Shown: positions 16,092-23,791 of the stretch, one piece after another
Numbering within the stretch: the stretch's first letter is position 1
How the letters are laid out: each line of letters opens with the position of its first letter
Assembly: GCA_046723645.1 (NCBI GenBank)
Contig: JBKOUY010000033.1
Span: 1-28,045 of the forward strand
DNA: 28,045 nucleotides
Source of the DNA: DASQUK01 sp046723645
GTDB taxonomy: Bacteria > Actinomycetota > Acidimicrobiia > Acidimicrobiales > VFJN01
Reading direction: 5' to 3'
The notes under the pieces: model-generated
Seen by the model: only the letters and a program-made list of their open reading frames with translations
What the model was told of the DNA's origin: nothing
Database searches by the model: none
Made by a program: the position numbers and the translations under genes

Positions 16092-16976
16092 CTACAGGCC
16101 GAGCGTCCAACCACCGTCCCCGCGCCGGAGCCAGCCGGACGACGCCCACGTCCCCCCGTCGACGTGGATCGTGTCGCCGGTGACGTAGTCGGACATCTTC
16201 GAGCACAGCCACACCGCCGTGCTGGCACACTCCTCGACGAGTCCCTCCCGGCCGAGCGGCACGACCCGGGACCACTCCTCCGACGAGTCGGGCCACCCGC
16301 TCGGGTCGACGGGACCGGTGCGGTTGCCCCGCAGCCCGGGGGTGACGGTGTGGTCGGGCGCAATGCAGTTGACCCTGACGCGGTGCTCCGCCAGCTCCAG
16401 CGCCATGGTGCGGGTGAAGCTGACCATCCCCGCCTTGCACGCGGCGTAGACCGCGTACCGGGGCGCCGCCCGAAACGCCTCGATGCTCGCGACGTTGACG
16501 ATCGACCCGCCGTTGCCGGCGTCGATCATGGCCCGGGCGACCTCCTGCGTGGCCACGAACATGCTGATGAGGTTGATCTCCACGTGCCGGCGCATGCTCG
16601 GCTCGGGCATGGTCACGAACGGCCCGCCGCGCACTCCACCGGCGTTGTTCACCAGGATGTCGATGCGCCCGAAGTGCTCGAGCGTCGCCGCAATCGCGGC
16701 CCGGACCTGGTCGGCGTCCATGACGTCGCAGGGGATGCCTAGCGCGCGGCGCCCGAGCCGCTCGATCGCCGCCTGCGTGGCGGCGCAGCGCTCGGGCACC
16801 ACGTCGAGCACCGCGACGTCGGCACCGAAGCGCGCCAGGCCCAGGGCCACGCCCTGGCCGATGCCACCGCCTCCCCCGGTCACGACCGCGACTCGGCCTG
16901 TGACCAGGATGTCGGCCGGGTCGATGGCGGTGTTCTCGACATCCCGCGCCACGGCCATGAGCTCTACGTGATCCAC
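16092..16976 (-). CDS. Short-chain dehydrogenase/reductase (SDR)
   Basis: A 294-residue classical SDR using NAD(P). It has the cofactor motif VVTGGGGGIGQG (about 31-42), an acidic Asp at the end of the second strand in VAVLDVVP that favours NAD, LVNNAGG (109-114), and the catalytic Ser164, Tyr177 and Lys181 (NVASIEAF and YAVYAACKAG). The C-terminus ends with GDTIHVDGGTWASSG. A longer than usual N-terminal extension of about 28 residues precedes the Rossmann fold. The GTG start at 16976 is backed by AAGGGGG a few bases upstream; an ATG at 16958 would give a shorter form. The amidohydrolase gene ends 32 bp upstream on the same strand, so they probably form an operon. The substrate is an unknown alcohol or ketone. 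Confidence 0.92.
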   Translation of the reverse strand: MDHVELMAVARDVENTAIDPADILVTGRVAVVTGGGGGIGQGVALGLARFGADVAVLDVVPERCAATQAAIERLGRRALGIPCDVMDADQVRAAIAATLEHFGRIDILVNNAGGVRGGPFVTMPEPSMRRHVEINLISMFVATQEVARAMIDAGNGGSIVNVASIEAFRAAPRYAVYAACKAGMVSFTRTMALELAEHRVRVNCIAPDHTVTPGLRGNRTGPVDPSGWPDSSEEWSRVVPLGREGLVEECASTAVWLCSKMSDYVTGDTIHVDGGTWASSGWLRRGDGGWTLGL

Positions 16977-17008
16977 GGAACCCCCTTGTCGACGGGCGCC
17001 GCGAGGGG

Positions 17009-18241
17009 TCAGGCGGCCTTGGCCACCGGGTCGACGCCCATGAGCCTCGCGAGGTTCGCACCCATCACCTTGCGCTTGTCCTGGTCCGGCAGCCCCTCGA
17101 GCTCGTCGACGAACGTGACGGGGTCGAACAGGCCCTCCGGGTGCGGGTAGTCGGACCCGAACACCACGTTGTCGGCCCCGATCAGCTTCACGAGGCCGAC
17201 CGTGTCCTCCTCGTGGAAGGGGTGGACGAAGATCGACCGCTTGAACGCCACCATGGGATCCTCGTCGAACAGCCTGGGCGCCCGCTCGTAGAGCCTCTCG
17301 AGCTTCTGCACCAGCGGCCGCACCCAGGCGCTGCCGTTCTCGACCGGGACGAAGCGGACGTCCGGGAAGCGGGTGGCGAGCCCGTGCCCGATGATCGAGG
17401 CGACGACATCGCTGATGGTGCGGTTGTCGGCACCGACGATCGCGGCGAAGGCGGACCGCTTGCGCTCGAACGGGAGGAACTCGCCGTCGTGTCCCTCCCA
17501 CTCGTTGAGGTACCGCTGGAAGCCGCTGTCGGACGCGTGCATGCCGACGAGCACGCCCGACTCCTGGACCCGCGCCCAGAACGGGTCGAACTCCTCGAGG
17601 GCGAACGAGCGGCGGCGGCCGTTGTAGTCGGGCACCGGCGCCGGGCGGACGAGGATCGCGCGGGCGCCGTGGTCCAGCACCCAGTCGAGCTCCCGGAGCG
17701 CCTCGTCGAGGATCGGCAGCGTGACGATCGGCGTCGGGAAGATGCGGCCCTCGAACTCGAACGTCCAGTGCTCGTGCATCCACTGGTTGAGGGCGTGGAT
17801 GACGACGTGCGTCGCCTTCGGGTCGTCGGCGAGCCGCTCCTCGAGCAGGCTGGCCAGCGTCGGCCACATCATCGCCCGGTCGATGCTGAGCTCGTCCATG
17901 AGGACGATGCGGTCCTCGGGGTTGAAGAACGCCGGGACCGAGGGGATGTACTTCGGTGGCGGGGCCAGCTCGATGTCGCCCTCGGTCGCCCGGGTCTTCG
18001 ACGATGGGTTCTTCAGCTTGAACTCGAGCTCCTGGGCCCCCGGCGGGGCCACCACGTTGAACGTGGGGTTGGGGATGTACTCGCTGATCCTGTTCTTCAG
18101 AGCGATCTTGGTCCGCCCGTTCACCTCCACGTACCTCACCACACCCGCATAGGCCTCCGGCAGGTACTTCGTGAAGGCATCGGGCGTCTCGTACATGTGG
18201 TTGTCGGCGTCGAAGACCAGGTAGTCGATCCTGCGGGACAT
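17009..18241 (-). CDS. Amidohydrolase family protein (amidohydrolase 2, ACMSD-like)
   Basis: A 410-residue TIM-barrel metal enzyme of the amidohydrolase 2 group, which includes decarboxylases and hydrolases of ring-cleavage products. It opens with VFDADNHMYETPDAF, which supplies the first metal-binding residues, has VGMHASDSGF in the middle for a barrel His, FVPVENGSAW, and near the end the GSDYPHPEG motif with the catalytic metal Asp364. The ATG at 18241 is preferred because GGGGGAG lies 5 nt before it; a GTG two codons earlier would sit almost on that site. In actinobacteria such proteins are often found beside fadE and SDR genes of steroid or aromatic catabolism, as here, but their reactions are mostly unproven. 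The SDR gene follows after 32 bp. Confidence 0.9.
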   Translation of the reverse strand: MSRRIDYLVFDADNHMYETPDAFTKYLPEAYAGVVRYVEVNGRTKIALKNRISEYIPNPTFNVVAPPGAQELEFKLKNPSSKTRATEGDIELAPPPKYIPSVPAFFNPEDRIVLMDELSIDRAMMWPTLASLLEERLADDPKATHVVIHALNQWMHEHWTFEFEGRIFPTPIVTLPILDEALRELDWVLDHGARAILVRPAPVPDYNGRRRSFALEEFDPFWARVQESGVLVGMHASDSGFQRYLNEWEGHDGEFLPFERKRSAFAAIVGADNRTISDVVASIIGHGLATRFPDVRFVPVENGSAWVRPLVQKLERLYERAPRLFDEDPMVAFKRSIFVHPFHEEDTVGLVKLIGADNVVFGSDYPHPEGLFDPVTFVDELEGLPDQDKRKVMGANLARLMGVDPVAKAA

Positions 18242-18279
18242 CGCCACTCCCCCACCGAACGAACGCCTGAGGTGCCGGT

Positions 18280-18285
18280 ACTCTA
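18280..18285 (-). promoter_or_regulatory. Candidate -10 box for the amidohydrolase-SDR operon
   Basis: TAGAGT on the minus strand lies 38 bp before the ATG at 18241. That leaves a short leader carrying the GGGGGAG ribosome site. The -35 region is weak. Confidence 0.4.
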
Positions 18286-18351
18286 CCCGCCCACAATCTG
18301 ACCGGATCTAGATACTGGGGGCGGGTGGGTGGCCACTGGTCGGGCCGCCGC

Positions 18352-18396
18352 TCCTGGCGCCGAAATGGTTGCCCGGCAACCACTTCGGCGCCGGGA
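18352..18396 (-). terminator. Strong hairpin after the lipoprotein gene, likely terminator
   Basis: Arms at 18356-18373 and 18375-18392 are complementary over 18 bases with a single mismatch. The stem extends outward to about 22 bp when a G-U pair is allowed. It starts 4-8 bp after the lipoprotein stop codon. No T tract follows, which is usual for actinobacterial hairpin terminators. Confidence 0.7.
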
Positions 18397-18399
18397 ACC

Positions 18400-18933
18400 T
18401 CAGTAACTGGGGTTGGAGGTGGTGCCGCTCGAGCCCGTTCCGGACGTCCCCGAGCTGCCGCTCGACTGGTCCGACATCACCGCGTGCCAGGTGAACTGCT
18501 GGCCGTCGAAGTCGTCCGAGAAGTCGTTGCCGGTGACCTTGCCCTTCGAGTCCTCGGTGAAGGTGTAGAGGGGCTTGCCGTCGTCGGTGACCTGCTTGGT
18601 GCCGTCGGGACGCGTGATCACCGCGAGGTTGGCGACGCCGGCCGCCGCGGTCGGCGTGCCCGAGCCGGGCCGCAGGGGCTTCCAGAACGACTCGCAGGCG
18701 CCGGTGCACAGGATCATGCCGCTCGCCTCCTGTTCCGGGGTGTACAGCGCCATCCCGTTCCGGTCGACGAGGACGTCCCCGACGTTGGCGACGTGCTCGA
18801 CCGAGACGGTGTCGGAGCTGCTGGCTGGGGTCGACCCGGATGTCTCGCTGTTGTTGCTGCCGCCGCTCGAGCCGCACGCGCCCAGGGCCAGGGCGGCGGC
18901 GACGATCGCTGCGGATGTCGGTAGTCGCTTCAT
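18400..18933 (-). CDS. Secreted-repeat lipoprotein (PF03640-type)
   Basis: A 177-residue predicted lipoprotein. The signal peptide ends in a lipobox, LALGAC, with Cys20 as the lipidated residue, so it is anchored outside the membrane. After a Ser/Gly/Asn-rich linker come two copies of the secreted repeat of unknown function. The first contains LVDRNGMALYT, the paired cysteines of LCTGACESFWKPL and the proline-glycine stretch; the second contains TDDGKPLYTFTEDSKGKV and FDGQQFTWHAV. The last 25 residues are a Ser/Gly/Thr tail. The ATG at 18933 is chosen because AAGGAG is 9 nt upstream; the ATG at 18942 directly abuts it. The membrane-protein gene lies 68 bp upstream and the ECF sigma locus just beyond. 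Confidence 0.9.
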   Translation of the reverse strand: MKRLPTSAAIVAAALALGACGSSGGSNNSETSGSTPASSSDTVSVEHVANVGDVLVDRNGMALYTPEQEASGMILCTGACESFWKPLRPGSGTPTAAAGVANLAVITRPDGTKQVTDDGKPLYTFTEDSKGKVTGNDFSDDFDGQQFTWHAVMSDQSSGSSGTSGTGSSGTTSNPSY

Positions 18934-19001
18934 GTACTGCATCTCCTTGGGTAGGGGGAATGGGGGCCGGAGGCCGATGCGGTGCCGCGCCGGCGGCTCG
19001 G

Positions 19002-19490
19002 CTACCACCGGGCCTTCGGCGCCTTGGTGGAGAACCGGGCGGCCAACGACGCGGCCAACAGGACGACGGCGGCCAGCTCGGTCACCTGGGCGTTGGCGAT
19101 GGCCGTCGGGTCGTAGCCCGGCTCCTGGAAGCCGAACAGGGGCCGGCGCTCGCTGATGAGCAGCAGCACGAAGGAGCCGCCAGCGAGGGCGATTCCCCCG
19201 GCCGTCACCAGGGCCACGACGGCGCCGCCCCACCGGCCGGCCAGGTGCTCGATGGGCGCGAGCAGGGCGACGCCGATGACCATCGCGGCCACGAAGTTCA
19301 CGACGAACAGGGTCCCGATGGTCGGGATCGCCGAGTAGGACTCGTTGTACTGCTGGAGGTGGATGGCCCCGACCCCCAGGATGGCCAGGGCACCCAGGCC
19401 GCGGCCGATGAGCCAGCCCCAGGGCGGCCAGCCACGGCGGCCGCCAGCTGTGGGGAGGACTTCGGGGCGGGGGCCGGTCTGCGTGTGCAT
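19002..19490 (-). CDS. Four-helix membrane protein of unknown function
   Basis: A 162-residue protein with four predicted transmembrane helices: LGALAILGVGAIHL, GTLFVVNFVAAMVIGVALL, VVALVTAGGIALAGGSFVL and a last one around VTELAAVVLLAASLAA. A short basic/proline-rich N-terminus precedes them. The conserved-looking HLQQYNESYSAIPTIG loop after helix 1 suggests a defined family, but I cannot name it. The ATG at 19490 is preferred over an in-frame start further upstream that would run into the regulatory region. It is divergent from the ECF sigma factor and in line with the lipoprotein gene, so both could belong to the sigma regulon. Confidence 0.72.
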   Translation of the reverse strand: MHTQTGPRPEVLPTAGGRRGWPPWGWLIGRGLGALAILGVGAIHLQQYNESYSAIPTIGTLFVVNFVAAMVIGVALLAPIEHLAGRWGGAVVALVTAGGIALAGGSFVLLLISERRPLFGFQEPGYDPTAIANAQVTELAAVVLLAASLAARFSTKAPKARW

Positions 19491-19520
19491 ACCTGGAGAT
19501 ACCTGCCGCCGGCGCGGCCG

Positions 19521-19542
19521 GGATCTCGCCGGCGACAGATCC
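19521..19542. promoter_or_regulatory. Dyad symmetry between divergent membrane-protein and ECF sigma genes
   Basis: The perfect palindrome TCGCCGGCGA (19526-19535) is flanked by GGATC (19521-19525) and GATCC (19538-19542). It sits in the 82-bp region that must hold both divergent promoters, so a regulator binding here could control both directions. No classical ECF -35 (GGAAC) box could be seen. Confidence 0.4.
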
Positions 19543-19572
19543 ACGCGGGGCGGATCGGCGGTAGAAGACAGT

Positions 19573-20124
19573 GTGTGGAATGCGTCCGACGAGGCACTTG
19601 TTGCCGGCTACGCCACGGGCGACCCCGACGTCGCCCGTGTGTTCGTTCGCCGCTTCCAGGACCGCGTCTACGGGCTCGCGCTGGCCATAACCCGCGACAG
19701 CCAGGCCGCACAGGAGGTGGCGCAGGACGCGTTCCTGCGCGCCTGGCGCTACGGCGCCAGCTACGACCCCCGGCGGGGGTCGGCCACCGCCTGGCTCCTC
19801 CGCATCACCCGCAACGCCGCCCTCGACCACGTGCGGACCATCCAGCGCCGGGTGGACCACGTGGTGGCCGACGCAGACAGCGTGATTGACGACATGGCCG
19901 GCGACGCCGACGTGTCGAGCCCCATCGGCGATTTGGCCGCGGTCGCCGATGGCCTGAGGTCGCTGCCGACCGAGCAGCGGGAGACGCTGATGGCGGCCGC
20001 GTACTACGGGCTGACCACAAGCGAGATCAGCGACGAGTGGGACGTCCCGCTCGGCACCGTGAAGACGCGGCTCCGCCTGGCACTCGCCAAGCTCCGGGAC
20101 CTGTTCGCGGGGGTGGCGCCATGA
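19573..20124 (+). CDS. ECF (sigma-70 family) RNA polymerase sigma factor
   Basis: A 183-residue extracytoplasmic-function sigma factor. Region 2 (about 8-90) includes DEALVAGYATGDPDVARVF, the core-binding QEVAQDAFLRAWRYGASYD and the -10 recognition segment TAWLLRITRNAALDHVR. Region 4 (about 127-178) includes LPTEQRETLMAAAYYGLT, SEISDEWDVPLGTVKTRL and ALAKLRDLF, the helix-turn-helix that reads the -35 box. The start is uncertain: the GTG at 19573 fits the family's N-terminus but has no clear ribosome site. The stop overlaps the anti-sigma start by ATGA, a normal arrangement that keeps their amounts matched. Its targets may include the divergent membrane-protein and lipoprotein genes. Confidence 0.93.
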   Translation: MWNASDEALVAGYATGDPDVARVFVRRFQDRVYGLALAITRDSQAAQEVAQDAFLRAWRYGASYDPRRGSATAWLLRITRNAALDHVRTIQRRVDHVVADADSVIDDMAGDADVSSPIGDLAAVADGLRSLPTEQRETLMAAAYYGLTTSEISDEWDVPLGTVKTRLRLALAKLRDLFAGVAP

Positions 20125-20798
20125 GGGTCATGGACTGCGCGGGCCTGGCCGAGGTTGCCCCCGAGCTTGCGCTCGAGATTCTCGGCGGCACCGAGCGGGC
20201 CGCCGCTATCGCCCACCTCGAAGGCTGCGTCTCGTGCCAGCAGCTGGTGGACACGCTTGCGGCCGACGCCGACCGGCTGCTCATGCTCGCGCCGAGCGCC
20301 GAGCCGCCCGCCGGGTTCCAGGACCGGGTGCTGACGTCCGTGACCCAGGTTGCGCAGCCCGAGGCCCCTCCCGCCCGAATCTCTGCCCGGCGTGCCCGGA
20401 CGCGTGCCCGCGGGGTTGCCCTGCTCGGGCTCGCGGCCAGCGTCGCCCTCGTCGCCCTGGCGCTGGGCCTGGGCCCCGCGGCTCGCCCCAGCCCCGCCGG
20501 GGCGGAGATGCGCACAGGTGCGGGCGAGGTGGTCGGGCACGTGTTCGTGCACGGCGAGCCCGAGGCGGCGCTGTTCATGACGCTGCCCGGCTGGGCCGAC
20601 CAGATCGAGCGCTATGCCCCACCGCATCAGACGTACGCGCTGCGCATCGAGCGCGGCGACGACGCGCCGCGTCTGGTGCCGCTGGACCTGGAGCACGATT
20701 CGTCGTGGGGCGCCACGCTCGACGTCGACCCGGACAGCATCACGGCCGTCGCCGTCGTCGACAGCGGGGGACACGTCTGGTGCCAGGCCGAGCTTTGA
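20121..20798 (+). CDS. Zinc-type (ZAS) membrane anti-sigma factor, RskA-like
   Basis: A 225-residue single-pass membrane protein that should hold the preceding sigma factor inactive. The cytoplasmic domain carries the zinc anti-sigma motif His32-x3-Cys36-x2-Cys39 (AHLEGCVSCQ). A basic stretch (RARTRAR) precedes one transmembrane helix at about 98-118. The outside domain (about 120-225) resembles anti-sigma-K factors, with a QTYALRIERGDDAPRL strand pair and SITAVAVVDSGG near the end. Such proteins are usually removed by regulated proteolysis after an envelope signal. The gene overlaps the sigma gene by ATGA and ends 21 bp from the convergent 605-residue membrane-protein gene. Confidence 0.9.
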   Translation: MRVMDCAGLAEVAPELALEILGGTERAAAIAHLEGCVSCQQLVDTLAADADRLLMLAPSAEPPAGFQDRVLTSVTQVAQPEAPPARISARRARTRARGVALLGLAASVALVALALGLGPAARPSPAGAEMRTGAGEVVGHVFVHGEPEAALFMTLPGWADQIERYAPPHQTYALRIERGDDAPRLVPLDLEHDSSWGATLDVDPDSITAVAVVDSGGHVWCQAEL

Positions 20799-20819
20799 CG
20801 CGACGCCGGGCGCGCCGGC

Positions 20820-22637
20820 TCACACGGCGAAGATCCCGTCGACCACGAGCAGGACGGCGGCGACCACCGCGGCTGCGGCCGTCGCTCGCGTCGCCCAGCG
20901 GAGGGCCCGGCCGCTCACGCCGTCCACGCCCACGCGGGCGGCGACGACCGTGAGCAGCCCCACGGTGAGGGCCAGCGCCAGTGCGACCACACTCCCACCC
21001 CGGTCGGCATGCGCGCTCAGGGCAAGGAACACCAGGGCCGGGCCCGCGACCAGCGGGACGGCGACCGGCACCAACGCCGCACGCCGGCCCGGCAGGGCGG
21101 GCTCCGGCGAGGGCGCGGGCCGCACGAACGCGACCGCGCCGGCGACGGCCCCGACCGCGCCCGCAGCGATCCGGAACGCCGGTGCGCTGACGTCGAGCGC
21201 GTCGAGGAGCGGGCCGCTCGCCAGCGAGATCAGGTAGACAGCAAGCCCTCCCGCCGCCCCGCCGAGCGCCGCCACCAGTGCGATGTCGCGTGGGGATCGG
21301 TCTCGTCTCGGCACGCCGAGTGCGACCCGGCACGCATTGGCAACGGCGACCAGGGCGACGAACCAGAGCCAGGCCGACGGCGCCGGTTGCGACGGAACGA
21401 CCGATCCGGCTCTCCCGGCCGCCGTGTCGCCGCCCCCCGCCGCCTCGACGATGGCGAGCGTGCGCAGCAGGGCGGACAGCGCATGCTGCTGGTCGTCCAT
21501 GCGCGTCTCGCCGTCCCGGAACCAGGCGCCCCGCACGCGGCCGGGTGCCGCTGCGTCGCGCGCCTCGTCGGCGTCCGACTGGCCCCGCACGGCGAGCCCG
21601 GCGATGCACGTCGCCCGCTCGGCCAGCGGGGCGCGCAGGTCGGCGAGGCGGGGATCGGCCTCCGCCACGCGCCAGAGTCCGGTCAGGCCCTCGCCGACCA
21701 CGCCGTAGCCGCCCCCTCGGGGAACGTGTGGGCCCCTGACGACGACGCCCCAGGGCCCGAACCGCTGGCTCACCCACCGGACCTGCGACCCGAACAGGCC
21801 CGCCTGGCGGCGGGCGTAGGCGAGCTCCGCGTCGGTGAGCGGCCGGCCGGCCCCCCGGTCGTCGAAGGCGACGGTTTCGGCCAGCCCGTAGGCGGCCCAG
21901 TGGTCGGGGATGGGCGGCCACAGATCCTCGTCCATGTCGCGCCTGGTGGCGAGGTACGCCCCGATCCGGGTCGCGGCCTCGCCCCACGGCCCAGCCGGGA
22001 ACAGCCGATGGAGCTTGGCCAGGGCCCAGTACGTCTCCCCCGTGTAGTACTTCGAGTACACGCCGGGCACGGGCCGCCCGGCGTCGGCGTCGTAGTAGGC
22101 GAGCACCGCGCCCGACGGCTCGGTCTGGCCGAGCAGGAAGCGGCCGAGCCGGGCGAGCAGCTCGTCGTGGCGACCGTCCCCGGTGTCGGTGCGTCGCTCC
22201 GCCAGCCCCGCCACGAGGAGCGCTGTCGCCCCGGCCGAGACCTCGCCTCGGTAGCGCAGGGCGGCCCAGCCGTCGCGCTCGACCAGCCGGTCGAGCGCCC
22301 ACGCCGTCCCGCGATCGGCGACCTGGAGCGCACCGGGGATCCCGGCGCCGGCCGCCTGGTACAGGCCCATGCCCGCGCCCATGTGCCGGACGACGTTGTA
22401 ATCGGCGGCGGCCGCGTCGTGGTCGGCGTCGTAGAGGTACAGCCACCGGCCGTCGTCCTGCTGGTTGCGCGCGAACCAGTCGACGGTCTCCGTCGCCGCG
22501 GCGCGGAGCCCGGCCGCGTCCACCGCCGGGCAGCGCTCGGGCGGCGACAGCACGCCGAAGACGGCGACGGCGATCCCGCCGAAGGCGAGGGCGGCGAGCG
22601 CCACCCGCGTCCACGGCCGGCGCGGTGGGCGGGCCAT
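20820..22637 (-). CDS. Large membrane protein with an extracytoplasmic alpha/alpha-toroid-like domain
   Basis: A 605-residue protein not assignable to a named family by eye. One helix at about 9-29 anchors it. A region of about 380 residues (30-410) follows with paired helices of the toroid or six-hairpin kind: DWFARNQQDDGRWLYLYDAD, TALLVAGLAERR, VYSKYYTGETYWALAKL, and several GGGYGVVGEGLTGLWRVAE-like segments. It is rich in Trp, Tyr and Asp, as in glycosidase, lyase or cyclase-like folds. The last 180 residues form about six transmembrane helices from SAWLWFVALVAVANA to the C-terminus. The ATG at 22637 lies 2 bp after the HTTM gene, so it is the third gene of an operon. The enzymatic role, if any, is unknown. 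Confidence 0.8.
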   Translation of the reverse strand: MARPPRRPWTRVALAALAFGGIAVAVFGVLSPPERCPAVDAAGLRAAATETVDWFARNQQDDGRWLYLYDADHDAAAADYNVVRHMGAGMGLYQAAGAGIPGALQVADRGTAWALDRLVERDGWAALRYRGEVSAGATALLVAGLAERRTDTGDGRHDELLARLGRFLLGQTEPSGAVLAYYDADAGRPVPGVYSKYYTGETYWALAKLHRLFPAGPWGEAATRIGAYLATRRDMDEDLWPPIPDHWAAYGLAETVAFDDRGAGRPLTDAELAYARRQAGLFGSQVRWVSQRFGPWGVVVRGPHVPRGGGYGVVGEGLTGLWRVAEADPRLADLRAPLAERATCIAGLAVRGQSDADEARDAAAPGRVRGAWFRDGETRMDDQQHALSALLRTLAIVEAAGGGDTAAGRAGSVVPSQPAPSAWLWFVALVAVANACRVALGVPRRDRSPRDIALVAALGGAAGGLAVYLISLASGPLLDALDVSAPAFRIAAGAVGAVAGAVAFVRPAPSPEPALPGRRAALVPVAVPLVAGPALVFLALSAHADRGGSVVALALALTVGLLTVVAARVGVDGVSGRALRWATRATAAAAVVAAVLLVVDGIFAV

Positions 22638-22639
22638 GG

Positions 22640-23791
22640 TCAGCGTGGCCCGCCGGCGGCGCCCGATCGATGCCGAGAGCGTGCGCCGGGCAACAGCAAT
22701 GTGGGCAGCGCGAACCACGCGGTCAACGGCAGCCGGCTGAGCACCCGGGCGACAGCTGAGGGGCCGGTCGACAGGGCGCCGTCGCGGTCCGTGAGCGTGA
22801 CCGCGGAGCCGGGCCGGCCCTCGAGGACGCGGAACCGGGCCAGCCAGTCCAGGGCACCGATCGAGGACGCCAGGCGCCGGTGCCGCGGGTTGCCGGGATC
22901 GATCACGACCAGGCGATCGCGCGTCGACGGCACCGCCCAGATGACGAGGGCCGCGATCGCCAGGTACGAGAAGACCTGGACCGACGCCGAGACCTCGATC
23001 GCGACGTGGAAGCACACCGCAACCCACACCGCCGCGTAGCGGGTGCCCCGCCACCACAGGCCGACGGCGATGAACAGCTCGGTGAGCACGATCAGCTTCG
23101 CTGCGTACGTGTGGAACGAGCGGTCGGCGAGCAGCGAGACAGCCCATGCGGGGAGCGGCGACGCGTCGAGGCGGTCACGCACCTGCACGATCCTGTGCCA
23201 CGTGACCGTCCCGCCGAACCAGTCGGGGTCGACGAGCTTGCCCAGGCCGGACGCCCCGTAGACCACGGTGGCCTCGAACCTCAGCAGCCACAGCGGCCAC
23301 GCGGGAGCGCGCAGGTCGAGTGGCGGCTGACCTCGCCGCCTCCGCAGCCACGTGTCCACCGAGAGCTCGCGCCCGCACGGCGCGACGGCCAGTGCCGCCA
23401 ACACGATCAGGAGATAGGCCCGGTTGCTGTGGAAGTGCGTCGTGGACAGGAACAGGTTGTAAGCGACGACGCCGAGCGTCGCGCCGGTCGCCAGCCGGGT
23501 GCAGAAGCCCAGCGTCATCGCCACCGCCGCGACGACGCCGACGGCCAGCACCGCGCCGTACAGCGGACGGGGGAGGTCCGGATACCACGCGGCGTAGGGC
23601 TCGTAGAACGCATCGCGATAGATCCGTCCACCGAGCGCATCGGCGACGAACGGGCGCAGGTGCAACAGCGTCACCGGTCCGACCAGGATCCGCAGCAGTG
23701 CCAGCGACCGCATGCTGACCCGCTGTCCCAGCAGCGCATCCACGGCGTCGATCGGTCCCGCCGGCGGCCGAGGCGCGACCACCGTCGTCAC
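22640..23791 (-). CDS. HTTM-domain membrane protein (vitamin K-dependent gamma-carboxylase-like)
   Basis: A 383-residue polytopic membrane protein with the HTTM domain, the membrane part shared with vitamin K-dependent gamma-glutamyl carboxylase. Typical features are SLALLRILVGPVTLLHL as first helix, a THFHSNRAYLLIVLAALAVAP helix pair, VVYGASGLGKLVDPDWFGG, which is the family's Y..aG..Kl...W..G motif, and late helices around LIVLTELFIAVGLWW and WVAVCFHVAIEV. The C-terminal 80 residues are a soluble-looking tail. Bacterial relatives are mostly uncharacterised; some modify exported proteins or lipids. The GTG start overlaps the stop of the small upstream gene by GTGA, and the 605-residue gene starts 2 bp after its stop. 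Confidence 0.87.
   Translation of the reverse strand: MTTVVAPRPPAGPIDAVDALLGQRVSMRSLALLRILVGPVTLLHLRPFVADALGGRIYRDAFYEPYAAWYPDLPRPLYGAVLAVGVVAAVAMTLGFCTRLATGATLGVVAYNLFLSTTHFHSNRAYLLIVLAALAVAPCGRELSVDTWLRRRRGQPPLDLRAPAWPLWLLRFEATVVYGASGLGKLVDPDWFGGTVTWHRIVQVRDRLDASPLPAWAVSLLADRSFHTYAAKLIVLTELFIAVGLWWRGTRYAAVWVAVCFHVAIEVSASVQVFSYLAIAALVIWAVPSTRDRLVVIDPGNPRHRRLASSIGALDWLARFRVLEGRPGSAVTLTDRDGALSTGPSAVARVLSRLPLTAWFALPTLLLPGARSRHRSGAAGGPR

Noticed and set aside
16092..18383. A 763-codon minus-strand frame joining the SDR to upstream sequence
   Set aside because: Upstream of 16976 it is an off-frame shadow of the amidohydrolase gene. The SDR has its own ribosome site and GTG.
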